Shown here in pieces: positions 21,769-34,000 of a DNA stretch of 64,000 nucleotides. The stretch is taken from the NCBI GenBank assembly GCA_020631735.1, contig CM036168.1:94592932-94656931 (forward strand), given 5' to 3'. The notes beneath the pieces were generated by a model that was not told where the DNA came from, made no database searches, and worked only from the letters and a program-made list of their open reading frames with translations. Made by a program: the position numbers and the translations under genes. The first letter of the stretch is position 1. Every line of letters starts with the position of its first letter. The DNA is from Saccharum officinarum. Taxonomy: Eukaryota; Streptophyta; Magnoliopsida; Poales; Poaceae.

Positions 21769-23137
21769 CACATGGTATTGATCATGCAATCATGCATGCA
21801 TCCATGTAATCTCTGCGTGTCAGTGTGTGTGCTCAGTTAGTTTCCGTTTCTGGAAACCAGACCTGCCTCTTGTCTTGCGCTGTGTCGTCGTCGTCGGTGG
21901 TGGTCCTGCTCATGCATGCTCTGTCGTGTTAGTGGGTGGATACTACAAGGATACTGTGGCGCCGGCTGCCTGTGGACCATATATATGCAACGAAGAAAGC
22001 ACTTACTAGCACTGTTCTCCGTTCACGTTTCACAGTGAGAAACTCATCTCTCTGATAACCACAGATTCCACACAAAAGAAGAACATATATAAATTGATAC
22101 GAGAGAGCTAGCTATAGAACGAAGCTAGCTAGTGATTAATTAAGTGTGTGTGAGAGAGACAGCGAAAGATAAGATGCGCAGAGAGGGATGAGCTAGATAG
22201 GTTGGCTAGGAGTTGAAAACGACGGATCAGGTGTGGCGCACGTACAAAGCAGGCATCGATCCAGCATTCCAGCAGAAAGATAGATAATTTACAAATGGGT
22301 TTGTTCAGACGTTCCATCAAGGGTATGAACTCGTGAATTCGATGGCTGCCATGGCGCCTTTCGTGATACCCTTATCAGGACGGCCTCTCCATGAGATCTA
22401 GCTGTGTGGATATATATAGGTGACAACCTGGGTGTGTCCTTTCAGGGATCGATATGCATGTGGACTTTAAATTGAGCGGCGTCGCGTCGCGTTGCTGTCG
22501 TTAATTGCAGCCTTGACTGCTAGGAGTACTACTAGCAGCTTGCAAGTGTGTGCTAGCTAGGACAGCTGGTGGCTGGCCGGGCAAGCTAAGCAATCACACA
22601 CAAGCATGCATGAAGCGTCCAGCAGTGCAGCAGGCAGCTGGAAAAACGCCGGCATGACGGTGACACGGCGTGCGGACAAGGATACAAGATTATTTTATTT
22701 TATATATGGTGATTTGGGGTCGTTGTCAGGCTTATATAAATTGTTCAAAGAGAATTGCAGCCGCACATCTGGTAGTTGAGACGTACAGTATGGATACTAC
22801 ATACCACATGCTACTGCCATTAAACAAGTATAAATAAACAAGTATGCATGGGACCTTGTCAAAAAAAAAACAGCTTGCATGGGGCACTTTTGGTGGCGGG
22901 TAGACCTAGCGAAACGAAAGAATACTAATGGATCCAGGCCCAAACTGGGAACGCCAAGATGAGCCCAACATGCCACACCGGCCGGCATCACATCCTTCAC
23001 CGCCTTTCTCGTGGAAAATATAGTTACCCATATGATGGGCTTCATTGACGGACGCCTAGATATCATCAACTCCCTCGGTTGCGCTGCCAGAGAATTTACT
23101 GGAGGTCTCTTTCCCATTCCCATCAGACAAGCCAGGT
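21769..23137. other. Intergenic, no supported gene
   Basis: GC-varied sequence with GCTAGCTA and CATGCATG runs and an A10 tract near 22861. A minus-strand open frame (22797-23123) has no recognisable domain. I saw no tRNA and no microRNA that I can name. Confidence 0.4.
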
Positions 23138-23345
23138 AAGCTTGGCTTTAAGCCGTCATTGAGCGAGGCCAATAAGCTTGGCTTTAAGCCAAGCCAGATA
23201 AGCAACAAGCAAATCTAACAGACAAGCTGTACAATAGACTAGTCTCTTGTTTCCTTATCAAACATATATTTTTTAATTGTACAGGGTCCACCTTATCTTC
23301 ACCTTTCCCCATTCTCTTGTACTCTCCTCCGTCTTCTTCATCCTA

Positions 23346-23589
23346 GGCCCTGTTTACTTGGCATGCAAACCCAAAATATTTCCTCTTCCACCCATCACAT
23401 CGAATTTTTAAACGCATGCATGAAGCATTAAATGTAGGTAAAAAAACTAACTAATTGCATAGTTTGTCTGTAAAGTTTGAGACGAATCTTTTGAGTCTAA
23501 TTAATCCATGGTTGGACAAATTTTACCAAATAACAACGAAAAGTGCCACAGTAACTTTTCACCCCATTTTTCTCAACCAAACACAGCCC
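23346..23589 (+). mobile_element. hAT-type MITE (GGCCCTGTTTAG family)
   Basis: The left end GGCCCTGTTTACTTGG and the complemented right end GGGCTGTGTTTGGTTG match the family. Interior landmarks include CATCACATCGAAT, GCATTAAATGTAG, AATTGCATAGTTTGTCTG and GAGACGAATCTTTTGAG. It closely matches 52099-52341. Confidence 0.8.
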
Positions 23590-24027
23590 TAGGGGAAGAG
23601 CCGGACTCTAGACAAGGCAAGAAGCAGAGGCGCTCGACGGAGCCTTCTCATGGCCTCCTGTGCAGGGCTGGAGGGCAGGATCGCAGCCACCCGCGTACAC
23701 AGAGGTGGAGGGGGTGCAGCCGCCGCCGTGGGTGCGCGGAGCTGAATGGCGTGCCGCGTGCGACTCTGGCGGCCGGCGTCGCTTGCGTGCATGCGGCCGG
23801 GGTCGATGGCGACGGGGTGCAGACAGCGGCCAGACGCGAACGACGGCGAACACTGCGAGCACGACCTTGCGAGCACGGCGGGGGGCGCAGCGTAGACGAC
23901 CTGCGAAGCCAGCGGCAAGGTATGAGCGCATCACAGCGACGCAGTTGGACGAGTCAGGAGAGCCTGGTGGTGGCGGGCCCCACAAACCACGGGAATCGTG
24001 CAAGCGCTCGGCGCTGGAAGTTGCGAC

Positions 24028-24264
24028 CATGGTTTTTTTTATCGGCCGAAATATCCCGATATTTCTGATATATCTTGTTTATCCATATGTGCCGATAAGA
24101 AATAATCTATCTTTTTCGTATAAATTTTCTTTAAAATTTATTTAAATTTACTTAAATTCAAATTAAATTTTATTTGAATTTGGTCCGATATTTCTGATAT
24201 ATCATATTTATCCTCTTTATCTATGACCTCCGATAAATTTTAATTTCTGAAAATAAAAACCTTG
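24028..24264. mobile_element. Small TIR element with 8-bp target duplication
   Basis: Ends read CATGGTTTTT and, complemented, CAAGGTTTTTATTTTC. GTTGCGAC is duplicated at 24020-24027 and 24265-24272. The 8-bp duplication fits the hAT superfamily. The interior is AT-rich with repeated CCGATATTTCTGATATATC and no coding. It sits in a GC-rich host segment. Confidence 0.75.
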
Positions 24265-24683
24265 GTTGCGACAAGCTGCTTCTCTCTCCTCTTTTCTTTC
24301 TCCTCTCTCTAGGATTGTGCTGAGTTGGTTTGGCTTTAAGCCAAGCTGAGATGTATTATTGTACCTGCTCTAATACTCCTGCTCGTCGTCGAGACGACGT
24401 CGTGATGGGATTGGTAGAAGGGACGCTAGAGATCCACAAGCCTCGCTCCACAAAAAAGTACTCCAATCCCTTTCTCTCTACCCTATAAACGTAGGACGAC
24501 GACCTGCCATTCAGGGCATCTTTGGTTCGACTAGCTAGACAAGCCAGCGTCGATCGTGCGCTCCCAGACGTCTAACTTCGGTTGGACACACAATGTCTGG
24601 GGTCAACTTGCATAGGAGGGTGTAAACCAAGCATCATCTCATTCAGTACCAACACAAACCCTACCCTCCGACAGCTTTCATGT

Positions 24684-24844
24684 CAAATTATAAGATGTTT
24701 TGATTTTTATAGACATATTGCTTTTGCTATACGCTTAGACATACACTATGTCTAGATACTTAAAAATAATTTATCTTCAAAAGCCAAAACATCTGCCATA
24801 CGCTTAGACATACGCTATGTCTAGATATTTAATAAAAATAATTT
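24684..24844. mobile_element. Left part of MITE split by the Tekay element
   Basis: It begins CAAATTATAAGATGTTTTG. The complementary end (CAAAACGTCTTATAATTTG) is found beyond the retrotransposon at 40364-40382. It contains a 69-bp tandem duplication (CGCTTAGACATAC at 24732 and 24801). The 15.5-kb retrotransposon lies inside it. Confidence 0.8.
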
Positions 24845-27800
24845 TGTAACACCCTGGTGTTAGTTAGCCTCATAATGCATTCATAATGCATGATCATGGC
24901 ATGACATTACCATAAGCATCGTCATTTCATGTGCATCCTTGTTTGAAACATGACCTTGCAACATTGTGGTTTCTATGTGCTTCCTTTATGTGTTGCTAGG
25001 GTTTTGTATAGATAACATATGTGATGCTATTGTGTGACTTGGGGGCTTGAAAATATCTTTGATATGTTAGTGGAGCAAAATGAGCTAGGGTCTATATTCA
25101 TGTTTTGACCAAAATCCAATTTGACTAGGTTTGACCTCAGTTTGACCATAGCACTGATCTGCTTTGACCGATTTAAAAGTGGTATCTAGAGGTCTTGCAT
25201 GGTTGTGCAACCTTTACCAAAGTTGTAGTCAATTTATCTAGGAACAAGAGTCTCAATATGACCATCTCATGAAAATGGACAAAGCATCCTCAAATAGGGC
25301 CCACAAGTCATGTTTCCATGTTGTTTCAACACTTAGCAAATTTTCTAAGTCAAAAATGTGACATTTCAGTTTCATGTGCCCACCTTTGGAGCAATGTAAA
25401 TCTCAAACTATGCTGAACCAGCTCTAACCCATATTGACACTTTTGTAGCACTCACTTAGCTCTACAATATTATCAATAACACCATCACCTAGTTCTCAAT
25501 GGTTTAGGATCTAGAGTGCTTTGAAAATCAGGTTTCAGTCGGGTGGGTTGACTGAATCTCGGTTTCGGTTTCAAGGTGCCTCTCTTTAGGACCTTTTATC
25601 TTCCAATCCAGACTGAACTAGCTCAAGTCCATATTGACAAAATTGTAGATCTCATGTAGGTCTACAAGTTTGCTAATATAACCTATCGCTAAATCGAGCT
25701 GGTTTAGGAGTTGTTAGGGGGCAAAGTCGTGCTGTCAGTCATCGCGTTTGACTGAATCGGGAAAACGGTTTCAGTTTCGTCAGAGTTCAGAAGCTCGAAT
25801 TGAGTTCGATCGTGGCCGGCACCTCGCAGGAAGCTCGTGCCGCGTGGCCAACACGCGTCGAGGCCGCACTATCCTCGTGTGCTCAAGGTCGCCACGCCGC
25901 CTGAGACTCTCATCCTTGCCCTCATCTCGCTCGCCATTTCCTTTCCCCTCTCTGTCGCCTTCACCGCGCGCGAGAGCGGAAGCCGAGCGCAGCGACCACC
26001 GTCGCCACCACAGCCGAGCACCACCACTCGATTCCTCCCGCCTAGAGCACCGCAGTGCCACCCTCTAGCTCCTCCGTCCCTCCCCTGAGCCAATTACGCC
26101 GAGGTGAGCAAGCTTTGGGCGTTTTCGCCGCCACCGCGCGAGCTCGGCCTCGCCGGAGTTGCGGGCCACCGTGGCCAAGCTAGCTAGAGCACCTCTCATC
26201 CTTCTTCTTCTAGCTAGGAAGCTCCGCCATGCTCTCTTGATGCTCAGGCCGAGCTCGGACGGGCCATTGAGGCACCGCCGCCGGCGATGCGCCGCCGCGA
26301 GTAGCGCCGCCGCCGCTGCTCTCGCCGCCGGCATGGTTAGGGATAGCAATAGGTCGTGCTTGTGGTGTCTTTCGGTGCGGAATCGCGTGGGGAGCGTGTA
26401 GATGCCCTCGGACTCGCTGGATTCGTCACCGGCGGCGAGCAATCGCCGGCCGGAGCCGCTCCCCTGTCCGGTGTCCCTGACGGGCGGGGCCCGCATGTCG
26501 GCGCGCGGGATCCCCCCCTGTGTTGCTGCTTGGGCCGTCGTTGGCCGAGCCACGTTGCCGGGCCGCGCTGATGCGGGTGTGTGCGCGCGCGTCGTGGGCC
26601 GCAGTGGTGGTCTGGGCCGGCCCAAGGTAGAGTAGGGTTCTGTTTTCAATTTATTTATTTGATTCATGTGCAAACTTCAAAAATATGTATCTCCTGTTCT
26701 AGAGGTCCAAATAAGGTGCTTTAAATTTTGGTGTGCTCTACATAATGTCTAGTTTATTATAAAAATATAATATGTGCCATGTTTTGTGATGAAATAAATA
26801 GTTATTATTTATCTCTTTTATTCCTGTAGAAAAAGGAGAAAATGATATCTCTTTCTGTGAAGCTCCAAATGGCATGAAATTTTTATAGTGAACTGCTCAT
26901 ACCATGAATAGATTATGGTTAAATTTTCATACAAGTTGGATGTGATTTGGTGGAGTTATATAATTATCTTGTTTTGCTTGAATGGATATTGTGTGAATAT
27001 TCATAATTTTTCTATAGATCCAGAAAGGGTGAAACTTGGTGAGTATTGTTCCTATGTTAGAATGATGTTAGGAAAAATATGAAATCTGTTGTTTGATACT
27101 TTTCAATAGGGTTTCCTATTTATGCTATAAATAGACCTGCCATCTGTTATTTTGATATCTCCATATCTTCTTGTCAAAATGAAGTGAGATTTTTATGGTA
27201 GCCTATGTGAAGCATTAGGTGGCTACTGTAATTTTTGTAGATTTTTATATATAGTTTTACTGTATGTTTCTTTAATCACCTAATTAACTAAATAAATTAT
27301 AAAAGAATATTAAATAATTTATTTAGAAGTTGGCGCTATACTTTCTGATGTTCCTTTGGTATGCACAACAAGTTGGTAAACTTGGTTTGGTCCAATTGTG
27401 CTTTTGAATCATCATTAATTATTTAAGTTAGTGAATCTGCCATTTCTGAACAGATTTGCTAGTTAAGAGAATTAACCTATGTTAATGATGTTTTCATGCT
27501 TGGTGATTTATAGCAAAATTGTTGAGAATTTCATGAACTAGTTTCTGGTAAATTTTGGTAGCATTTGGACTTATAGTTTAGAAATAACAGCTGTTCCAAG
27601 CTGGGATCAGTTTTGGGAAGTGCTCTCTGTCTTTTAGAACAGATTCTGTATGTATGCTATTTTAACTTGGTAAATGATGAAATAATGCTTAGATGTTTAT
27701 AAATGAAATGTAGACAATTTTATAAGCTTTCCAGAATGTCCTCTTTCAGGTCATTTGGATTTGTAGAACTCCAGTTGTGAGTTTTCTTAGCTACTGTTGA

Positions 27801-29743
27801 TATTATGTGGTAAATATTAAATTGCTGGAATCTTGTTATGTGTGTGTTTGGTCTTAACCTTGTGGAACCTAGTGGTTTCTTAGAGGTGTTCAAACGTGTT
27901 AATACCGGAGAGGAAATTTGCACCTAATCTTGAAGTGATTTGAATAGAGCACCACATAACTTGGTTTTGTGCTTACAACGTTGCAATGTCATTGCATTCA
28001 TCTTCACATCATTCATGTACGTCCATAAATCATCATGTTATTTTTGGATGCATACATGAAATTCATTGGATGCATATGCATGCAATAGGTGTGCCAAGAA
28101 TCGTGTTACGAGCGAAGTCCCGCTGGGCGTGGAACCTGAAGTTGAAGTCCGTTCGAGAACCGGAGGTCTAGTCCGACGAAGCCGGAGAAGACGTGGGAAT
28201 CGTTCTTGAAGCCGAACCTTGATCTCTCTTCTTTCGGTTAAGGCAAGCCCCGGAGCATTATAAGCCTCCTACTTTCAAAGTAATTATCTATATATACACG
28301 TTATATGTATTGTTGCATTACGTGATAGGAGTTGGTTGGAAACCCTTGCTGCACTGATAACACTCCTTGTCCAGCAATTCGAACCTTGAATCCTATATAG
28401 ACAGGATCGTATCTATGCTTAGCCCTGCTAAATTAGACCGGTAGAAGTCGGGTGATTTTCTGTCACCTGCGAGATATAGGGACTTATCAGGTCACGGTTG
28501 GCTATATTTGCTATCGTGGAAGTGAACCATGTGTAATAAAATGAAATGAGACCGGGCGGGATGATGATAGTGAAACAGCAAGGCATGGAGGTCTTTGGTG
28601 TGGATCTATCCCCGTCTGTGTCGATTAAGGACCGAGATCTGGAGCCTTCTATGTCATTTTGAACGCATGCCTGACATTTAGTTGGCTAGCCTGAGGTTGC
28701 CGACCGCGAAGCCTAGTAGCTCAACTCAGGCTGCGAAGTCGAAAAGTGAAAGTCGCCTCGGAAGGGAGCCAGAGGGTCCAAGGGCAGGTGAGTTAAAAGT
28801 CCTGAGCATCCTGGCCACTGGTATCCCCGAGAACGCGGCGCTGTTCGGACCCACCCTGAGTTGTACCAAAGGTTATCTACGGCTGCCTTTAGCGGGGTTT
28901 GCCGGGTGAGTGTCAGGAATACCCCCCTCAGCTGAGTTGGAATCGATTCGAGTCGTCGTCTCTCCCGGATAGTGAGAAACTTGACTGGTTATCTCCACCG
29001 TAGATACACTAATTATTAATGATGGTTCGGAATTGATGATAATGATGATGATGGCCTTATTATACCTGCTATGGTTAATATTGTTTGCTCCTAATAAAGT
29101 GATTGCTCTAGTACAGGTGCTAATCTAGATGACAGGTTAATGATTATTAACTTGATGCTTAAGCATTAATGATTACCTATCTGTAATAAGCTTTTCTGCA
29201 AGTGAGTCAAGCTAGCCCACCTTATAAAGCCTTGCATAATCCTTGGTGTCACCGTTGTTTCTGGTTTTTGTCGGGTAAGTCTAGCTGAGTACCTTCTCGT
29301 ACTCAGGGTTTATTCCCACCTGTTGCAGGTAACAGATTCGTACTTGTTGCTGCAAGTATTGTCTTCGCCATGTGGGCGTGAAGACTAGACCATATGGGCA
29401 TGGTCTCTGTAGTATCTCTTCTAGTATGCTTTTGCAGGATGTGACTATGTACTGGCAGTATTTGAATTTAAATGGTTCCAGAAATTATGTTGCTTCCGCT
29501 AATCTGTATTTTAGTTTTGTAATAAAATTATTTGTACTCCGATGTATGAGAGCTACTTACGAATTGTTGTAACAAGTGTTGTGTTATGTTGAATCACTAC
29601 GATCTTGGTTGCTCTCAGTTTGGTTTGAAATCCCTCGCGATTTCGTGGACTACCGGAGTTATATGGGCTCAAGTTTGAGAATTTGATCGTTTCGGCGATT
29701 GTTTTTGAACTTGTGCTCTTATAATTTGGACGGTTCCGTTACA
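24845..29743 (+). repeat. 5' LTR of Tekay-type element
   Basis: It is 4,899 bp, unusually long but known for the Tekay/Del group. Over the first 225 bp it differs from the 3' LTR at two substitutions and one base of length. No protein-like open frame is supported inside it. Confidence 0.95.
25780..26640 (+). other. GC-rich island within the LTR
   Basis: This roughly 860-bp block is sharply more GC-rich than the AT-rich LTR around it and is present in both LTRs (second copy about 36380-37240). It has CpG-dense sequence and a GAGGTGAGCAAGC segment that resembles an exon-intron boundary. Open frames on both strands are low-complexity and overlapping, so none is called. It may be the LTR promoter and leader, or captured host DNA. 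Confidence 0.5.
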
Positions 29744-29745
29744 GC

Positions 29746-29757
29746 TGGTATCAGAGC
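29746..29757 (+). other. Primer-binding site (initiator tRNA-Met type)
   Basis: TGGTATCAGAGC starts 2 bp after the 5' LTR. This is the usual plant site complementary to the initiator methionine tRNA. Confidence 0.92.
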
Positions 29758-31088
29758 AAGATTCAATAGCAAACACATCATTTGTGTATTTAAACAAAAG
29801 CTTTTGTGAAAAATCTTAATTCTAATCTAAAGAGTGCCAGTGGCCATATCCTATATGCCCAAATAAGGACTACTAGGTGGCTTACTAAGGTACTAACTTG
29901 GGGGTTCTTGCTTGTTTTCTGTTTCGTTGTCCATACGGCGTGCTATTGTATGGATGCCATTCCGCTTGGGTGGTAATGTATGGATCAAAATACCTCTACG
30001 CCCTGGTAAGTGGGAGTTGTGAGAGCATGACCGTCCAACCATCGGTCTAGGGGAGAGTAGTTGTGGTTACTAGCATACTTACATGTTTACTCATGTGATT
30101 ATGAGAGTACTTAATTGTGGGTATATCTGTCGGGTAGCTTTGATACTGAAGTATATACATCGGGGGATGTATGTATGGAAAGTATTTAGTTTACTGCTTT
30201 TTTGTGTGCTATATTGAGAATTGTTAGGCTGAAATGCAATTTTCTACAGGTACACTAACAACGTTTCCTGTAGAACGACTAGTTATCGTTATTGAGAGAA
30301 CGTGTGTATGCCACCGAACTATACGCTAGAATTTTGAAATTCTTCCTAGGTTTGTGAGGACGTACAGTTCGTGCATGCACCATGTTCGCATCATACATTG
30401 CATTCTGCATTACTCTCTCCCTTATAAATTGCTTATCCCATTCTTTTAAAATTTTCTTCCCTCCAAACGGTTGTCCCATAAATAGTTGCATTCTTTCATG
30501 AAGAATTAGGGGTGGTCAACCAACCTAGTGGAGTGATCAGTAGTGTCAGCCTTGAAACTCAATTCATACCTGGCCATGAAGGAAAGCAAGACAATTTCAA
30601 GATGTATCTCCTCGAGTTGGGATGTGTTTTGATATGCAATTCGCCTCTCCATTGCTTCTACCCTTGTATCTATCCTTGTTTGCTACCCCATCTTTGGATC
30701 ATATTGTTTCTATACGCCTAATTCCTGACACGTGGGGATTCCTCATGGGTGTGTGTTCGATAATGGTGTTGCGATTAGTACCCCATGGTGCCGCGATGAA
30801 ACCGGGAGCCTCCTGTGGCGCGTGACACAAGGTTGTGCTGCTCGGCACGCGCAGGTATCAAGGATTGCTAGTCATGATCCATTATGGAGCTACACCAATG
30901 TGTTACCTTCTCGGGAACCTTTTTCCTTGGCTGTCATTCCCTATCTTGTCAGAAAATCAGTACCTCAAACCAAGAGATTTCCTTCTTCTGAGATTGGAAT
31001 TTGGATAGTTGGATACAATCTCTTCCTCCTGCCTATATGATTCGTCAGCAGCCTTCCGACATCATCAACGCTTACTAGTTTCACCTAC
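29758..31088 (+). other. Leader between primer site and gag
   Basis: About 1.3 kb of untranslated internal sequence. No protein-like frame is visible. Confidence 0.55.
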
Positions 31089-34000
31089 TTGCAGATGTCT
31101 CGTCAGCTTCGCTCTAGCAGTCGGAGTCGTGGCCATACAGGACTGTCATCATCTCCTCCGCAACTTACCTCTGCTGAGTTGCTGCAAATGCTTGCCGAAA
31201 GTCAGTGTGCCTTGGACGAGAGTGTCAGAAACCATGTCCATCAGGAACCTGAGCCTGCCCAGTACAGCAGCTATAAAGATTTCTTAGATACTGAGCCTCC
31301 TATTTTTCGAGAAGCAGAAGAACCACTTCAAGCAGACGAATGGTTGAACACTATTGAACAGAAGTTCCGTGTGCTCAAGGTGGCAGATAATATGAAAACA
31401 GAATATGCTTCGCAATAATTGCAAGGACCTGCAGGTGTTTGGTGGTGTCACCATCGGAATACTCTGCCTGAGAATATGGAAGTAGCTTGGGATCAGTTCA
31501 AGGAAGCATTTCGGGGACATTATGTTCCTGCTGGCCTCATGGCAATCAAGCACACCGAGTTTATGAAGCTCACTCAAGGAGACAAAAGTGTAACAGAATA
31601 TCTACATGCTTTCATCAACTTGTCAAGATATGCTCCGGAATTTGTTAATACGGAAGTTAAGAAGATTGCAAGTTTCAAAAGAGGGTTGTGTCCTAAATTG
31701 ATGAAGGCCATGTGCAATAGCAAGTGTGCAACTTTCAATGAGTTTGTCAGTGATACTATCCTTCAAGAGAACTGTAATGCTGTGTATGCTGCTTCTAAGA
31801 GACAAGAGAAATCTCATGAATCTAATACACCTACGACCCATACTCTGGTGGTGATTACACCTCAGTATTATTCGCCTGACATATCTACCAGATATCACCC
31901 ATATCAGAAACAGGATCCGGTCAAGAGGAGCAGTATTAAGAAAGGAAAGCCTAAGGCACCGCCAAGTAACCGGCCATGTTGGAATTGCAAGATGTCAGGT
32001 CATTGGGCCAGAGATTGTCCTCTCCCGCAGAAGGAATCAAATGATAAAAAGGCAGATGTGTGTAAAGGATGGGTTCGATACACCACGGTGGAGTCCATTC
32101 CTACGGGTGAGATTATCACTGCCGGTGCATTTTTAGTAAATCAACACCCTGCAATTGTGTTGTTCGATTCAGGTGCTTCCCACTCTTTTATTAGTTCAAC
32201 GTTTGTAGCCAAGCATGGTATGAAGGTCGTTACTTTGGATAATAGTGGTTATAATATTAGTGCTGCCGGGAATAATATTTCAACCAACCAGTTGGTCTTA
32301 GGAGCAAAGATCGAGATAGAAGGACGTCTGTATGATCTAGATCTCGTGGTATTACCTGGTTTGGGTTTAGATGTAATCTTAGGTATGAAGTGGATGAGTG
32401 GAAACGGTGTTCTGATCGATACCTCTACAAGAGTGGTTATGTTGAGGGATCCAAAAGATCAACAAGCTTTTCTAGTGCAACTTCCTAGAGACATTAGTCC
32501 TCAGACTACAGTTACCGCTATGATAGCAAAAGCAAAAGAGATTGCAGAAGTTCCAGTAGTGTGTGAATTTCCAGATGTTTTTCCCGATGAATTGCCAGGA
32601 TTACCTCCAGATCGTGATGTAGAGTTTAAGATTGAGTTAATTCCAGGTACCGCACCAATTTCCAAAAGACCGTATAGAATGTCGCCGAATGAGTTAGCTG
32701 AACTCAAGACCTAACTTAGTGACCTTTTACTGAAAGGGCTGATCCGTCCTAGTTCTTCTCCGTGGGGTTGTCCTGCTATCTTTGTGAAGAAGAAGGACCA
32801 GTCTCTACGTATGTGTGTAGACTATCGACCACTCAATGCAGTCACTATCAAGAACAAGTATCTGTTGCCGCGTATTGATATCTTGTTTGATCAGTTGTCT
32901 AAAGCAAAGGTATTCTCGAAGATTGATCTGAGATCTGGTTATCACCAAATTAAAATCCGTCCAGAAGACATACCAAAGACCGCTTTCTCTACCAGATACG
33001 GGTTATATGAATATCTTGTCATGTCTTTTGGTCTGACCAATGCTCCTGCACATTTCATGTACCTGATGAATTCAGTATTCATGCAAGAGCTGGACAAGTT
33101 TGTGGTGATATTCATTGATGATATTCTGATCTATTCTGAAAATGAAGAAGAACATGCCGAGCATCTGAGAATTGTTTTATCCAGATTGCGTGAACATAAG
33201 CTTTACGCCAAGTTCAGTAAATGTGAATTCTGGTTAAAGAAGGTACCTTTCCTCGGTCATGTATTGTCTGGTGAGGGAATTTCAGTAGACCCGACTAAGA
33301 TACAGGAAGTTTTGGATTGGAAGGCACCAACGACAGTACATGAAGTTCGGAGTTTTCTTGGATTGGCTGGCTACTATCGTCATTTTATTCAGGATTTCTC
33401 TAAAATAGCTAAGCCTATGACTCGACTACTTGAGAAGGATAGGAAGTTTGATTGGACTCCGGAGTGTGAACAAGCTTTCCGCACTCTACGGACCTTGTTG
33501 ACATCAGCTCCTGTATTAGCGCAACCTGACATTAAGAAACCGTTTGATGTGTATTGTGATGCATCAGGTACTGGTTTAGGTGGCGTACTGATGCAGGGAG
33601 GCTGAGTTATTGCGTATGCTTCACGTCAGTTAAGAAAACATGAAGTTAACTATCTGACTCATGACTTGGAGTTAGCTGCTGTAGTGCATGCTCTGAAAAT
33701 CTGGAGACACTATTTGCTTGGAAATATATGCAATATTTATACAGATCATAAGAGTCTTAAGTACATATTTACTCAACCTGAGTTAAATATGCGCCAGAGA
33801 AGATGGTTAGAGTTGATCAAGGATTATAACCTCCAGGTGCATTACCATCCGGGTAAAGCAAATGTGGTTGCCGATGCCTTGAGTAGAAAATCTCACTTCA
33901 ACTCTCTAATAGAAGAAGATTTTCATTTGTCCCACCTCTTACATCCTATTGTAATCCATCATATCACTGTAGATTGTTCCTTGAGAAGTAGAATCATTGA

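Larger units (their letters stand above)
23142..24344. repeat. TTGGCTTTAAGCCAA palindromes bounding a composite repeat
   Basis: The palindrome TTGGCTTTAAGCC(AA) occurs at 23142-23154, 23178-23192 and 24330-24344. Between the second and third lie a hAT-type MITE, a GC-rich segment and a second small element. This suggests an older element whose ends carry the palindrome, but exact termini were not found. Confidence 0.4.

Noticed and set aside
21769..22800. Possible microRNA or non-coding RNA gene
   Set aside because: I found no match to a conserved plant microRNA that I know and no clear hairpin.
23508..24145. Frames of 160-186 codons in GC-rich DNA
   Set aside because: They run from a hAT-type MITE through GC-rich DNA into a small inserted element, and no known domain is visible.
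26065..26673. 202-codon minus-strand frame in the Tekay LTR
   Set aside because: The second LTR copy does not keep it as one frame, and the composition is typical of a CpG-rich non-coding block.
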